NCBI GenBank assembly: GCA_014983025.1
Contig: JADCLP010000003.1
Span: 96,155-160,154 of the forward strand
From: Erythrobacteraceae bacterium E2-1 Yellow Sea
Lineage (GTDB): Bacteria > Pseudomonadota > Alphaproteobacteria > Sphingomonadales > Sphingomonadaceae
DNA: 64,000 nt
Reading direction: 5' to 3'
The notes under the pieces are model-generated. The model did no database searches. It had not been told where the DNA came from and was given only the letters and a program-made list of their open reading frames with translations. Below, in pieces: positions 41,460 to 50,877 of this stretch (the stretch's first letter is position 1; every line of letters begins with the position of its first letter). The translations under genes were made by a program, and so were the position numbers.

Positions 41460-43505
41460 ATGGAATTCAAGACTGGGGATGAAGCGGCAATGGGTCTCGA
41501 TCTGACGGGCGAATCCGCGCTCGAACATAATGCGAAGGCCAAGGCAGAAACGCCCGCCCCGGCAAAGGCAGTCAGTATGGAACAGGAAGACAAGGGTACA
41601 GCCGATCTGGTGGCTGAAAAGGCTGGCGAAGCACTGGCCGGCGCCATGGCCGAAGTGGCCAAGGCCGCCGCGCAGCCTGACAGCAAGAAGGTGATGGATC
41701 GCCGTTTTGACATCCAGATTGACGAATCGCGCGATGATAATTTGACCGATTTCGGCAAGGAAACGCTGACCGACCGTTATCTGCTGCCCAATGAGAAATA
41801 TCAGGACCTGTTTGCCCGCGTCGCCGATTATTATGCGGACGATGCAGACCATGCCCAGCGTCTGTATGACTATATTTCCAATCTGTGGTTCATGCCCGCA
41901 ACGCCGGTGCTGTCCAATGGCGGAACCAACCGCGGCCTGCCGATCAGCTGCTATCTCAATTCGGTTGAAGACAGTCTGGATGGCATCGTCAGCACCTGGA
42001 ATGAAAATGTGTGGCTGGCCAGCAAGGGCGGCGGCATCGGCACCTATTGGGGCAATGTCCGCGGCATTGGCGAGCCAGTGGGCCTGAATGGCAAGACCAG
42101 CGGCATCATTCCCTTCGTCCGCGTGATGGACAGCCTGACCCTGGCGATTTCGCAAGGGTCGCTGCGGCGCGGTTCGGCCGCCTGCTATATCGATATCAGC
42201 CACCCGGAGATCGAGGAATTCCTCGAAATCCGCAAACCTTCGGGTGATTTCAACCGCAAGGCGCTGAACCTGCATCACGGCGTGCTGCTGAGCGATGAAT
42301 TTATGGAGGCGGTGCGTTCGGGGGCGGAATTTGACCTCAAATCGCCGCGCGATGGTTCTGTTCGCAAGACGGTGGATGCGCGCTCGCTGTTCCAGAAGCT
42401 GGTGGAAACGCGTCTGGCAACGGGCGAACCCTATATCGTCTTCTCCGACACTGTGAACCGCATGATGCCCAAGCATCACCGCGAACTGGGGCTGAAAGTA
42501 TCAACCTCCAACCTGTGTGCTGAAATTACCCTGCCTACAGGTCGTGACCATCTGGGCAATGATCGCACGGCAGTGTGCTGCCTGTCCTCGCTCAACCTTG
42601 AAAAATGGGATGAGTGGAATGGGGACAAGCGCTTTGTGGAGGACGTGATGCGTTTCCTCGACAATGTGCTGCAGGATTATATCGATCGCGCGCCGGACGA
42701 GATGGCCCGCGCCAAATATTCTGCCGAGCGGGAACGTTCGGTGGGTCTGGGTGTGATGGGTTTCCACTCCTTCCTCCAGCAGAAGAATATCGGCTTTGAA
42801 AGCCCGATGGCCAAGGTGTGGAACCTGAAAATGTTCAAGCACATCCAGAGCAAGGCGTCAGAGGCGTCCATGCTGCTGGCGCAGGAACGCGGCGCATGCC
42901 CCGATGCGGAAGAAATGGGCGCGATGGAACGTTTCAGCTGCAAGATGGCAATCGCGCCGACCGCGTCGATCAGCATCATTTGCGGTGGTGCATCGGCCTG
43001 TATCGAGCCGATCCCGGCCAATATCTACACGCATAAAACGCTGTCAGGCAGTTTCATCGTCAAGAACCCCTATCTTGAAAAACTGCTGCGCGAAAAGAGC
43101 AAGGATTCGACCAATGTATGGAATTCGATCCTGGAAAAGGGCGGATCGGTCCAGCATCTGGATTTCCTGACACCGGAAGAAAAGGCGACCTTCAAGACCA
43201 GCTTTGAAATTGATCAGCGCTGGTTGCTGGAATTCGCCGCCGACCGCGCGCCCTATATCGACCAGGCGCAATCGCTGAACCTGTTTATTCCGGCTGATGT
43301 CGACAAATGGGATCTGGCCATGCTGCACTTCCAGGCATGGGAGAAGGGCATCAAATCGCTTTATTACCTGCGTTCAAAGAGCGTGCAGCGCGCTGGTTTT
43401 GCCGGCGGGGTTGAGGCGGACAACACCTCTGACGCCCAGAAGTTTGAACTGACCGCCGGGGCGGGCGATCAGACAGATTATGAGGAATGCCTCGCCTGTC
43501 AGTAA
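41460..43505 (+). CDS. nrdA: Ribonucleoside-diphosphate reductase, alpha subunit
   Basis: A 681-aa class I large subunit. After an Ala/Glu-rich N-terminal extension of about 75 residues without an ATP-cone, the barrel begins (LTDRYLLPNEKYQDLFARVA). Substrate and redox motifs are LPISCYLNSVEDSLDGI, STSNLCAEITLPTG, CCLSSLNLEKWD and PTASISIICGGASACIEPI. The redox tail ends ECLACQ, a CxxC that takes electrons from thioredoxin. The lack of an ATP-cone suggests altered dATP control. nrdB lies 1.9 kb downstream. Confidence 0.95.
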   Translation: MEFKTGDEAAMGLDLTGESALEHNAKAKAETPAPAKAVSMEQEDKGTADLVAEKAGEALAGAMAEVAKAAAQPDSKKVMDRRFDIQIDESRDDNLTDFGKETLTDRYLLPNEKYQDLFARVADYYADDADHAQRLYDYISNLWFMPATPVLSNGGTNRGLPISCYLNSVEDSLDGIVSTWNENVWLASKGGGIGTYWGNVRGIGEPVGLNGKTSGIIPFVRVMDSLTLAISQGSLRRGSAACYIDISHPEIEEFLEIRKPSGDFNRKALNLHHGVLLSDEFMEAVRSGAEFDLKSPRDGSVRKTVDARSLFQKLVETRLATGEPYIVFSDTVNRMMPKHHRELGLKVSTSNLCAEITLPTGRDHLGNDRTAVCCLSSLNLEKWDEWNGDKRFVEDVMRFLDNVLQDYIDRAPDEMARAKYSAERERSVGLGVMGFHSFLQQKNIGFESPMAKVWNLKMFKHIQSKASEASMLLAQERGACPDAEEMGAMERFSCKMAIAPTASISIICGGASACIEPIPANIYTHKTLSGSFIVKNPYLEKLLREKSKDSTNVWNSILEKGGSVQHLDFLTPEEKATFKTSFEIDQRWLLEFAADRAPYIDQAQSLNLFIPADVDKWDLAMLHFQAWEKGIKSLYYLRSKSVQRAGFAGGVEADNTSDAQKFELTAGAGDQTDYEECLACQ

Positions 43506-43723
43506 TCTGGGTCTGTCAGTGAACTGAAGGGCAGGCATGCGGCGGAGCATCATGTTCCGCCAAGGGTCGGCGCGCTGGCGGGGGGGGGGCTGGGCGCCGA
43601 TCAGCCGTTTGGGGGCATGGTCTGGAAATCCCAGAGGGTACAATTAACGCGGCATTAGCCTTGCCCATGGCATAAGGCGGTTTGCGCCGGGTGGTCCGGC
43701 TTATGTTCAGGGCAAAGGGTGCC

Positions 43724-44074
43724 ATGCAAACGCGCAAGATTGACAGGAACCAGGTCTCGATCCCCGGCCAGTGCCGCACCATGCGCGGCCAGATGATCGA
43801 TATCCAGTTGCGCGATCTGACGCCGGGTGGTTGTCGCTTTGCCGATCCGGCCCGCGCATTATTGCTCCATGCGCCCGTTACTCTGATGATTGGCGGCAGC
43901 GGTCCGCATAATGCGCGGCTGCGCTGGCGTGAGGGGGATGAAGTGGGCGTGGCGTTTGACCGTCCGCTGCCTGATGCATTGCTGCACCATATCCTGTCAG
44001 GCAAACCCATTGCGGCAAGTCAATCGCATCCCGGCCTGACACAGGGGTTGGGGCCACGGCGCCTGGTCTGCTAA
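43724..44074 (+). CDS. PilZ-domain protein
   Basis: A 116-aa protein of the PilZ type, which binds cyclic di-GMP. RKIDRNQVSIPGQCRT takes the place of the RxxxR arm and IDIQLRDLTPGGCRF resembles DxSxxG; the key second motif Asp is replaced (LTPGG), so ligand binding is uncertain. AAGGG lies five bases before the ATG at 43724; in-frame TTG 43682 and ATG 43703 are weaker. Confidence 0.75.
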   Translation: MQTRKIDRNQVSIPGQCRTMRGQMIDIQLRDLTPGGCRFADPARALLLHAPVTLMIGGSGPHNARLRWREGDEVGVAFDRPLPDALLHHILSGKPIAASQSHPGLTQGLGPRRLVC

Positions 44075-44125
44075 TCTACCCCCACTGCCCGGCTATGCGA
44101 TCCGGGGCATGAAGGGGGTATCATC

Positions 44126-44626
44126 ATGAAACATGCTTTTCACATCGCCGCCGTTCTGGCCGCGCCGCTTGCCCTGTTGGCCGCGCCCGCCATGGCACAT
44201 GCTGACCATGATGCACCACAAACCACGCCATCTACTGTGCCTGATGCTGCAGGAGAGCGGGCCAGCCTGCCCGATCTTCCGCCGGGATCGAACGCCGTGC
44301 TCACCGCCGCAATTGCGGCAGCAGATGGGCTGGATGTCATCATTTCCGACGTGGTGATCCCGGCAGGCGCGCAGGTGCCGCGCCATTACCATCCGGGTGA
44401 GGAATTCCTTTATGTGATTGAAGGCAGCGCCACGCATGTAGAGGAGGGCAAGCCCGATTTGCCCATGGTGGCGGGCGATGCCTATGTCATCCCGCCGCGG
44501 GCGACCCATTCCCCCATTGGCGGGCCGCAGGGTGCGCGCGCCGTGGTGTTTCGCGTGCATGTTGCGGGCCAGCCAGAGCGCGTGCTGGTGCCCCTGCCGG
44601 AAACCGGGGATGAACCCGCACCGTGA
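44126..44626 (+). CDS. Exported cupin protein
   Basis: A 166-aa periplasmic protein with a signal peptide (FHIAAVLAAPLALLAAPAMA) and one cupin barrel. The first motif is PRHYHPGEEFLYVIEGSATH, with two His and one Glu for metal binding, and the second is GDAYVIPPRATHSPIGG. It probably binds a metal; the substrate is unknown. GGGGGTATCATC precedes the ATG. Confidence 0.85.
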   Translation: MKHAFHIAAVLAAPLALLAAPAMAHADHDAPQTTPSTVPDAAGERASLPDLPPGSNAVLTAAIAAADGLDVIISDVVIPAGAQVPRHYHPGEEFLYVIEGSATHVEEGKPDLPMVAGDAYVIPPRATHSPIGGPQGARAVVFRVHVAGQPERVLVPLPETGDEPAP

Positions 44627-44844
44627 TGAAGTGGGTTACCCCCCTGTAAATGACAATTTGCGACAATCAGTTACTTGAGCTGCCGCAGGTTACGGCTATC
44701 GCTTGTGCCTGCGCGGCCAACGAACGCGCACTGTTGGATCTTGCCGCTGGCAATTGTTACGATTTGCGACATTATTAAGTGTTGCATGTCAGGCAATCAT
44801 CGCTAAACGCTATTGCAAGGCAATCGCAATTGGGACATTGTTAA

Positions 44845-45237
44845 ATGCGTAAATGGCACCGCTGGCTGTCAGTTTTTTTCGGAATTTTCATGCTGTTCAT
44901 CGCCGTCACTGGCGTGCTGAGCCAGGCGGCGGTGCTGTGGCCGGAAAGCGCGGCAGAGACTGCCGCACGCGAAGCGGCCGCCATCCCGCCAGAAGGTTTT
45001 GAATGCCCCGAAGGGTGGTATTGCATGCCACCACGCACGGAGACCGGCATTCGCGGCATGGTGGGCCTGTTCCATCACCTGCATTCAGGCGAGGAATTTG
45101 GCCCTATCGGCACGCTGATCTCTGTTCTTTCTGGCCTTGTCCTGATCTTCTTCAGCATATCGGGCCTGTGGCTTTACATCCGCATGTGGGCGGACCGGAG
45201 CAAACGTGGCGCGCCAGATCGCTGGTTCTGGAAATAA
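44845..45237 (+). CDS. Small PepSY-associated membrane protein
   Basis: A 130-aa inner-membrane protein with two helices (RWLSVFFGIFMLFIAVTGVLS; IGTLISVLSGLVLIFFSISGLW) around a periplasmic segment. WHRWLSVFFG and FHHLHSGEEFG are typical of PepSY-associated TM proteins found with siderophore or haem uptake and reductases. The spaced His residues on the helices may bind haem. No TonB receptor is near. Confidence 0.75.
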   Translation: MRKWHRWLSVFFGIFMLFIAVTGVLSQAAVLWPESAAETAAREAAAIPPEGFECPEGWYCMPPRTETGIRGMVGLFHHLHSGEEFGPIGTLISVLSGLVLIFFSISGLWLYIRMWADRSKRGAPDRWFWK

Positions 45238-45266
45238 CGCGTCACAAACGCTATTTATAAGGCATC

Positions 45267-45298
45267 GTGAAAAGGGGTGGAAAAGCGCCTCTTTTCAC
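45267..45298. promoter_or_regulatory. Stem-loop in the nrdB leader
   Basis: GTGAAAAGG (45267-45275) pairs with CCTCTTTTCAC (45288-45298) in an 11-bp stem with one G-T pair and a 10-base loop. It has no T-run after it, so it is not a clear terminator. It lies about 75 bp before nrdB. Confidence 0.45.
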
Positions 45299-45370
45299 AT
45301 CGCGCTTGCTATCGAATCAGCGATGTGATTCCTATGCTGGTCGTTCACGCGAAAATGCCGGAGATACCAG

Positions 45371-46432
45371 ATGTCGTTGCTTGAAGCCCGCAAGACCTAC
45401 AAGCCCTTTGAATATCCATGGGCTTATGAGTTCTGGAAGCGGCAGCAGCAGGTGCACTGGTTGCCAGAGGAAGTTCCGCTGGGCGAAGACTGCCGCGACT
45501 GGGCGCAGAAGCTTTCCGAACATGAACGCAATCTGCTGACACAGATCTTCCGTTTCTTCACGCAGGCCGACGTGGAAGTGCAGGATTGCTACCACGAAAA
45601 ATATGGTCGCGTGTTCAAGCCCACCGAAATCAAGATGATGCTGACGGCATTCAGCAATATGGAAACGGTGCATATCGCGGCCTATTCGCACCTGCTCGAC
45701 ACCATCGGCATGCCTGAAAGCGAATATGGCATGTTCCTCGAATATGAGGAGATGAAGGCCAAGCACGATTACCTGCAGGAATTCGGCGTCGACAATGACG
45801 AGGATATTGCGCGTACCCTGGCCATGTTCGGCGGCTTTACCGAAGGGGTGCAGTTGTTCGCCAGCTTCGCCATGCTGATGAACTTCCCCCGCTTCAACAA
45901 GATGAAGGGGATGGGGCAGATCGTTACCTGGTCGATCCGCGATGAATCGCTCCATTGCGAAGGGATCACGCGCCTGTTCCACGCCTTCACCAAGGAACGC
46001 GATTGCCTGACCAAATCGGTGAAGGAAGACATCCTCGATTGCTGCATGAAGACGGTGCGGCTGGAAGACAATTTCATCGATCTGGCCTTTGAACAGGGCC
46101 CCGTGCCCGGCATGACCGCGAATGAGATCAAGAAATATATCCGCTACATCGCGGATTGGCGGCTGGAACAGCTGGGCCTGAAGAAACAGTTCATGGTGGA
46201 TGATCACCCGCTGCCATGGCTCACCCCGCTGCTGAACGGTGTGGAACACGCCAACTTCTTTGAAACGCGCGCCACCGAATATTCCAAGGCCGCGACCAAG
46301 GGCAATTGGAACGATGTCTGGGCCAGCTTTGACAAGCGCCAGAAGGCCAAAGCCGCGAATGAGGAAGTCGTGGTGGACGAAGGCCCCGATATGTTCGGCG
46401 ATACGGGCGAGGGTACGCAAGCGGCGGAGTAG
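45371..46432 (+). CDS. nrdB: Ribonucleoside-diphosphate reductase, beta subunit
   Basis: A 353-aa class Ia radical subunit. Di-iron ligands are seen in LLTQIFRFFTQADVEVQDCY, NMETVHIAAYSHLLDTIG and WSIRDESLHCEGITRLFHAF. The C-terminal tail is acidic (VVDEGPDMFGDTGEGTQAAE) and docks onto NrdA. Its length and motifs are normal. It is followed at 5 bp by a small gene that is probably co-transcribed. Confidence 0.95.
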   Translation: MSLLEARKTYKPFEYPWAYEFWKRQQQVHWLPEEVPLGEDCRDWAQKLSEHERNLLTQIFRFFTQADVEVQDCYHEKYGRVFKPTEIKMMLTAFSNMETVHIAAYSHLLDTIGMPESEYGMFLEYEEMKAKHDYLQEFGVDNDEDIARTLAMFGGFTEGVQLFASFAMLMNFPRFNKMKGMGQIVTWSIRDESLHCEGITRLFHAFTKERDCLTKSVKEDILDCCMKTVRLEDNFIDLAFEQGPVPGMTANEIKKYIRYIADWRLEQLGLKKQFMVDDHPLPWLTPLLNGVEHANFFETRATEYSKAATKGNWNDVWASFDKRQKAKAANEEVVVDEGPDMFGDTGEGTQAAE

Positions 46433-46437
46433 GGGTT

Positions 46438-46662
46438 GTGCCGTGCCTTTTGACCGATCTTGAGCGCAAAATTTATGATCACGTGGTGGCGTGTGGTGAA
46501 GATCACTGTGATTGCCAGATTGAAGTTATCGGCTACGACCAAGATGATGTGCTTGGTGCCGCCGAAACTATGGTCAGCCGAGGTGTGTTGGTTGGCGCAT
46601 TCCCTCCAAATCCAAATCGACGCCATGGAATCGATTGGGGGTATTTGGCTATTCCAAAATAA
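46438..46662 (+). CDS. Small hypothetical protein downstream of nrdB
   Basis: A 74-aa acidic protein. LLTDLERKIYDHVVACGED and DDVLGAAETMVSRGVLVGA look like a winged-helix pair, with CDCQ between. I do not recognise a family. The start is GTG with AGGGG upstream, 5 bp after nrdB, so it is likely part of that operon. A hairpin follows directly. Confidence 0.55.
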   Translation: MPCLLTDLERKIYDHVVACGEDHCDCQIEVIGYDQDDVLGAAETMVSRGVLVGAFPPNPNRRHGIDWGYLAIPK

Positions 46663-46689
46663 TCCCCTCCCGCTTGCGGGAGGGGGATT
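46661..46689. terminator. Palindromic hairpin (terminator or REP-like unit)
   Basis: AATCCCCTCCCGC pairs with GCGGGAGGGGGATT (one bulged G). It begins next to the stop codon of the preceding small gene. The CCCTCCCGCTTGCGGGAGGG core is a form often repeated between genes in alphaproteobacteria (memory). Confidence 0.6.
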
Positions 46690-46794
46690 AAAAGATGGGG
46701 CCCTCGCACTTCAATTTTGATCTGGCGCAAGGCCGTGCTGCGCCATCACGCTAAACATCACAGGGGTAAGGCAACACCGGAAAGGACCCCCCCA

Positions 46795-47052
46795 ATGTCT
46801 CAACACACCCCGCATGAACTGCATGATGAATTTCCCGATGACGGCGATCTGCTGCACCGGCTGAAAATGGAGGATGCGCATTTCCAGAAACTGGCCGAGA
46901 AATATCATGAGGTGAACCGCGAGATTCACCGTATCGAATCCGAAGTGGAAGCCGCCAGCGATGAACGCGCCGAGGATCTGAAGAAGCAGCGGCTGGCCCT
47001 GGTGGATGAGATTTCCGGCATCCTGGCCCGCCATCGCGCGCCAACGGGGTAA
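46795..47052 (+). CDS. YdcH family (DUF465) protein
   Basis: An 85-aa helical protein. The core LHRLKMEDAHFQKLAEKYHEVNREIHRIESE (split by helix turns) and LKKQRLALVDEISGILAR match the DUF465/YdcH coiled coil. The function is unknown. AAAGGA lies nine bases before the ATG at 46795; the frame upstream is open but unlike the family. Confidence 0.88.
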   Translation: MSQHTPHELHDEFPDDGDLLHRLKMEDAHFQKLAEKYHEVNREIHRIESEVEAASDERAEDLKKQRLALVDEISGILARHRAPTG

Positions 47053-47131
47053 ATTATCGCCTCTCAGCCGCCTTCCCATGCGCGGCCACACCCGCTAAAG
47101 GCGCGGCTCTTGCGATTGCCGGAGTAACGCG

Positions 47132-48040
47132 ATGAGTGCCAATGGAGACGCTAATGGAGACAAGGCGAACCTGTTGAAGGCGGAAACGCTGATAGAGGCG
47201 TTGCCCTATTTCCAGCGCTATGCCGGGCGCACCTTTGTGGTGAAATATGGCGGCCATGCCATGGGCGATCCAGAGGCTGCGCGCGATTTCGCCGAAGATA
47301 TCGTGCTGCTGCGCGCCGTGGGCATCAACCCGGTGGTGGTGCATGGTGGCGGCCCGCAGATCGGCGCCATGCTGAAGAAGCTGGGCGTCGAATCAACCTT
47401 TGTCGACGGGCTGCGCGTGACGGACAAGGCCACCGCAGAAGTCGCCGAAATGGTGCTGTCTGGCGCGATCAATAAAGAACTGGTCGGCTGGATTGCCGGT
47501 GCCGGTGGCAAGGCGATTGGCATTTCGGGCAAGGATGGCGGGCTGGTGACGGCGCGCAAGGTGGAACGCACCACGAAAGATCCGGAAAGCAATATCGAGC
47601 AGGCGATTGATCTGGGTTTCGTGGGTGAACCAAGCCGGATTGACACCACGGTGATCGATACCGTTGTGGCCGCCGGGATGATCCCGATTGTCGCGCCGAT
47701 TGGCGCGGGCGAGGATGGCCATACCTATAACATCAATGCCGATACCATGGCCGGCGCGATTGCCGCGGCGCTGGGCGCAGCGCGCCTGTTTTTGCTGACC
47801 GATGTGGCCGGCGTGATGGGCAAGGATGGCAGCCTGCTGACCGATCTGACCCCGCGCGATATTGCGGCATTGAAGGCTGATGGCACCATCACCGGTGGCA
47901 TGATCCCCAAGCTGGAAACCTGCGTTAATGCGGTGGGTGCAGGGTGCGAAGCGGCGGTGGTGCTGGATGGGCGTGTGCCCCATGCCATGCTGCTGGAATT
48001 CTTCACCGCGCGCGGTGCGGGCACGCTGGTGCGGGCGTAA
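47132..48040 (+). CDS. argB: Acetylglutamate kinase
   Basis: A 302-aa amino-acid kinase, second step of arginine synthesis. [13 protein letters not shown] holds the catalytic Lys; [14 protein letters not shown] is the ATP loop; [16 protein letters not shown] contains the second Lys. The N-terminal helix [17 protein letters not shown] is of the type that makes arginine-inhibited hexamers, so feedback inhibition is likely. Confidence 0.95.
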   Translation: MSANGDANGDKANLLKAETLIEALPYFQRYAGRTFVVKYGGHAMGDPEAARDFAEDIVLLRAVGINPVVVHGGGPQIGAMLKKLGVESTFVDGLRVTDKATAEVAEMVLSGAINKELVGWIAGAGGKAIGISGKDGGLVTARKVERTTKDPESNIEQAIDLGFVGEPSRIDTTVIDTVVAAGMIPIVAPIGAGEDGHTYNINADTMAGAIAAALGAARLFLLTDVAGVMGKDGSLLTDLTPRDIAALKADGTITGGMIPKLETCVNAVGAGCEAAVVLDGRVPHAMLLEFFTARGAGTLVRA

Positions 48041-48124
48041 AATCTGGCATCTGCAAGGGGTGGCGCGCGCCGTGTTGCCCGTGTAATACGCAGGGCAATA
48101 CAGGCATGAACGGATAGGCGGATA

Positions 48125-48421
48125 ATGCAGGGTCTCTACGCGATTTATCAAATTCTCGATCTGCTCACCAATGTACTGGTGATGCTGATCATTATTCAGT
48201 TCGTGATCGGGCTGCTGTTCGCCTTCAATGTGGTGAACCAATCGAACCAGTTCCTGATGGCATTTTACAGCTCAATCAATCGCCTGCTGGAACCAGTGCT
48301 GCGGCCTATCCGCAATATCCTGCCGCAGACGGGATCGATCGATTTTTCGCCGCTGGTACTTATCATTGGCCTGCAGGTCGCCATGATCGTGCTCTATAAT
48401 GTCATCGTGGGGATGCAATGA
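48125..48421 (+). CDS. YggT family membrane protein
   Basis: A 98-aa protein with two helices ([42 protein letters not shown]) and the YggT motif [27 protein letters not shown]. The role is unclear; relatives affect osmotic adaptation or the cytochrome/division apparatus. Its stop overlaps folD by 4 bp. Confidence 0.85.
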   Translation: MQGLYAIYQILDLLTNVLVMLIIIQFVIGLLFAFNVVNQSNQFLMAFYSSINRLLEPVLRPIRNILPQTGSIDFSPLVLIIGLQVAMIVLYNVIVGMQ

Positions 48422-49311
48422 CAGCACAGCGCATTGACGGCAAAGCATTCGCTGCACGCCTGCGTGAACGTGTGGGTGAACTCGCTGCGCAGTTTGAGGG
48501 GCAGGCCGGACGCAAGGCGGGCCTCGCCGTGGTGCTGGTGGGGGAAGATCCGGCCAGCCAGGTCTATGTCCGCAGCAAGGGCAAGCAGACGGTTGAGGCC
48601 GGGATGGCCAGTTTCGAACATCGCCTGCCCGCCGATACACCGGGCGAAGATTTGCTGGCGCTGGTCAATCAATTGAACAATGATCCCGCTGTTGACGGCA
48701 TATTGGTGCAGCTGCCGCTGCCCGATCATCTGGATGAACAGGCGATCATTTCGGCGATTTCGCCGGACAAGGATGTGGATGGTTTCCACGTCATCAATGC
48801 CGGGCGGCTGTCAGTCGGCCAATCGGGCTTTGTCCCCTGCACGCCGCTGGGCTGCATGATGTTGCTGGCGGATAGGCTGGGCGATCTTTCGGGGTTGGAA
48901 GCGGTGGTGATCGGCCGCTCCAATATCGTGGGTAAGCCGATGGCGCAGCTGCTGCTGGATGCCAATGCCACTGTCACCATCGCGCACAGTCGGACCAAGG
49001 ATTTGCCCGGCGTTGTGCGCCGCGCCGATATCGTTGTGGCCGCAGTGGGCCGCCCGGAAATGGTGAAGGCGGAATGGTTGAAACCCGGCGCAACGGTGAT
49101 CGATGTCGGCATCAATCGCCTGCCGCCTGCAGAGGGCGCGGAAAAGGGGCGGCTGGTGGGCGATGTCGCCTTTGATGAGGCAAGCAATGTCGCCAGCGCA
49201 ATCACACCCGTGCCAGGCGGCGTGGGGCCGATGACGATTGCGGTGCTGCTGCGCAACACGCTGGTCGCGGCTTATCGCAATGCCGGGCTCGCCGTTCCGG
49301 AGGGGTTGTGA
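48418..49311 (+). CDS. folD: Bifunctional methylenetetrahydrofolate dehydrogenase/cyclohydrolase
   Basis: A 297-aa cytosolic folate enzyme. [18 protein letters not shown] holds the catalytic Lys/Tyr region; [12 protein letters not shown] is the substrate pocket; [17 protein letters not shown] is the NADP site and [16 protein letters not shown] the C-terminal signature. It overlaps both neighbours by 4 bp (ATGA and GTGA). Confidence 0.96.
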   Translation: MTAQRIDGKAFAARLRERVGELAAQFEGQAGRKAGLAVVLVGEDPASQVYVRSKGKQTVEAGMASFEHRLPADTPGEDLLALVNQLNNDPAVDGILVQLPLPDHLDEQAIISAISPDKDVDGFHVINAGRLSVGQSGFVPCTPLGCMMLLADRLGDLSGLEAVVIGRSNIVGKPMAQLLLDANATVTIAHSRTKDLPGVVRRADIVVAAVGRPEMVKAEWLKPGATVIDVGINRLPPAEGAEKGRLVGDVAFDEASNVASAITPVPGGVGPMTIAVLLRNTLVAAYRNAGLAVPEGL

Positions 49312-50000
49312 AGAGGTTTCTTATCTCCATAGCGCTGCTGGCCGTCACTGCCTGTGCCGGACAGCAAGGGCCGCGTTATGCCGAGGGTGTGATTGACCGC
49401 GCACTGGCGGGCGCACCTGGAATGGCGCAGCCCAGCGATATCGTGACGACCGAACTCGCCTTTGCGCGGCTGGCACAGGAAAAGGGGCAATGGACTGCCT
49501 TCCGCGAATATGCGGCGGATGGGGCGCTGTTCTTTGGGCCAACCGGGGTGAGCGAGGCAAAGCCTTGGCTGGAAAAGCAACCAGACCCGGCTCAGGCTGT
49601 GGCATGGGATGCCCATCAGATCTGGATGAGCTGCGATGGATCGCTGGCTGTCTCCACCGGCGCGTTTGATGAACCGGGTGGCCCCAAGGGGCGGTTCTAC
49701 ACCGTGTGGCAACGCCAGCAGGACCGCAGCTATAAATTCGTGTTCGATTTCGGTGTTCCGATGGAGCAGCCACCTATCGCGCCCGACCTTATTCAGGGCA
49801 ATGTGGCCAGATGCGGTGTGCCGCTGGAACTGGGGCTGGACGCGACAGAAAATCTGCAGCGTTCATCAGATGGCACGCTGGCCTGGAGCTGGACCTATCC
49901 GGGAGATGGCACCCGCCGTTTCACTGTGTGGTCATCGCGTAACGGGCGCGAGGCTGTTGTAGCAGAAGTTCTGGATACCACTGGGCCGCAGGCTGAATGA
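49308..50000 (+). CDS. Lipoprotein with SnoaL/NTF2-like domain
   Basis: A 230-aa exported protein. The signal ends LLAVTACAG, a lipobox. The body from [19 protein letters not shown] and [13 protein letters not shown] resembles the DUF4440/SnoaL family of periplasmic proteins, with [20 protein letters not shown] as a later conserved strand pair. Function unknown. The start is GTG, overlapping the folD stop. Confidence 0.75.
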   Translation: MKRFLISIALLAVTACAGQQGPRYAEGVIDRALAGAPGMAQPSDIVTTELAFARLAQEKGQWTAFREYAADGALFFGPTGVSEAKPWLEKQPDPAQAVAWDAHQIWMSCDGSLAVSTGAFDEPGGPKGRFYTVWQRQQDRSYKFVFDFGVPMEQPPIAPDLIQGNVARCGVPLELGLDATENLQRSSDGTLAWSWTYPGDGTRRFTVWSSRNGREAVVAEVLDTTGPQAE

Positions 50001-50632
50001 CGCAGCTATTTCTCTCTGCCTTTATCACTCTGTTCGTGGTGATTGATCCGCCCGGATGCGCGCCGATCTATGCCGGGCTGACCAAGGGTGCCAGCGCGGC
50101 GCAGGCCCGCAATATGGCGCTGCGGGCGACAATGATTGCGTCAATCATCTTGCTGATCTTTGCCCTGTTTGGCGAAGATTTGCTGGGGGCGCTGCATATT
50201 GAGCTGGACAGTTTCCGGATTGCGGGCGGGCTGATGCTGTTCTTTATCGCGTCTGAAATGGTGTTCGAAAAGCGGACCCAGCGGCGAGAGGAGCGCGCTG
50301 AGAAAATTGCCGCACAGAATGAAAAGACACCCGAGATAGAGGATGTCTCTGTCTTCCCCATGGCCATGCCCATGCTGGCGGGGCCGGGGGCAATTGCGGC
50401 GATCATGCTGCTGATGAATGAGGCAAATGGCCTTGATCAATCCCTGGTCGTGCTGGCGGCATTGGCCAGCGTATTGGCGTTGACGGCACTTGCTCTGGTC
50501 GCCGCAGGGCCGCTGATCCGGCTGCTGGGGGACCGGGTGGAAGCGGTGGTTACGCGCCTGCTGGGTGTGTTGCTGGCCGCGCTCGCCGCGCAATATGTGA
50601 TCGATGGGCTGAAAGGCAGCTTCGGGATTTGA
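49997..50632 (+). CDS. MarC family membrane protein
   Basis: A 211-aa protein with six helices of the MarC/UPF0056 type. ITLFVVIDPPGCAPIYAGLTKG and FGEDLLGALHIELDSFRIAGG are the family's first block, and PMAMPMLAGPGAIAAIML the second. Its function is unknown; a link to antibiotic resistance was not borne out for E. coli MarC. It overlaps the preceding lipoprotein gene by 4 bp and ends the cluster yggT-folD-lipoprotein-marC. Confidence 0.9.
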   Translation: MTQLFLSAFITLFVVIDPPGCAPIYAGLTKGASAAQARNMALRATMIASIILLIFALFGEDLLGALHIELDSFRIAGGLMLFFIASEMVFEKRTQRREERAEKIAAQNEKTPEIEDVSVFPMAMPMLAGPGAIAAIMLLMNEANGLDQSLVVLAALASVLALTALALVAAGPLIRLLGDRVEAVVTRLLGVLLAALAAQYVIDGLKGSFGI

Positions 50633-50644
50633 TCCCTTGTTTTG

Positions 50645-50666
50645 CGAGCCCGCCTCCGCGGGTTCG
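50645..50666. repeat. Hairpin downstream of marC
   Basis: CGAGCCCGC pairs with GCGGGTTCG around CTCC. There is no T-run. It opens a 240 bp GC-rich stretch full of short inverted repeats. Confidence 0.45.
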
Positions 50667-50784
50667 TCCTCGCTAGATATGCAGCAAGCTGCACCCGCTG
50701 CGGGCGGGCGGTCGCCCTTGCGCGTCGCCTGCGGCTCGCGAAATTGCGCTGGACCAAAAGGCCCGTTCCTGGTGACGGCAGTCA

Positions 50785-50823
50785 AAGGCCGACTGGCCGT
50801 CCGCAGGGGCCCGTAGCGAAGCG
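50785..50823. repeat. Dispersed GC-rich repeat, copy 2
   Basis: AAGGCCGACTGGCCG, then TCCGCAGGGGCC and CGTAGCGAAGCG. It is the same unit as 18366-18395 with an insertion of about nine bases before the GCGAAGCG end. Confidence 0.55.
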
Positions 50824-50877
50824 TAGGAATAGCCCCGAGGATGCACCGACTTAAGATCGGCGCTTGAGGCCAGAACA

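Noticed and set aside
44650..44778. 42-codon plus ORF upstream of the PepSY gene
   Set aside because: No ribosome binding site and Cys-rich odd composition; it begins and ends in the repeated ATTTGCGACA motif.
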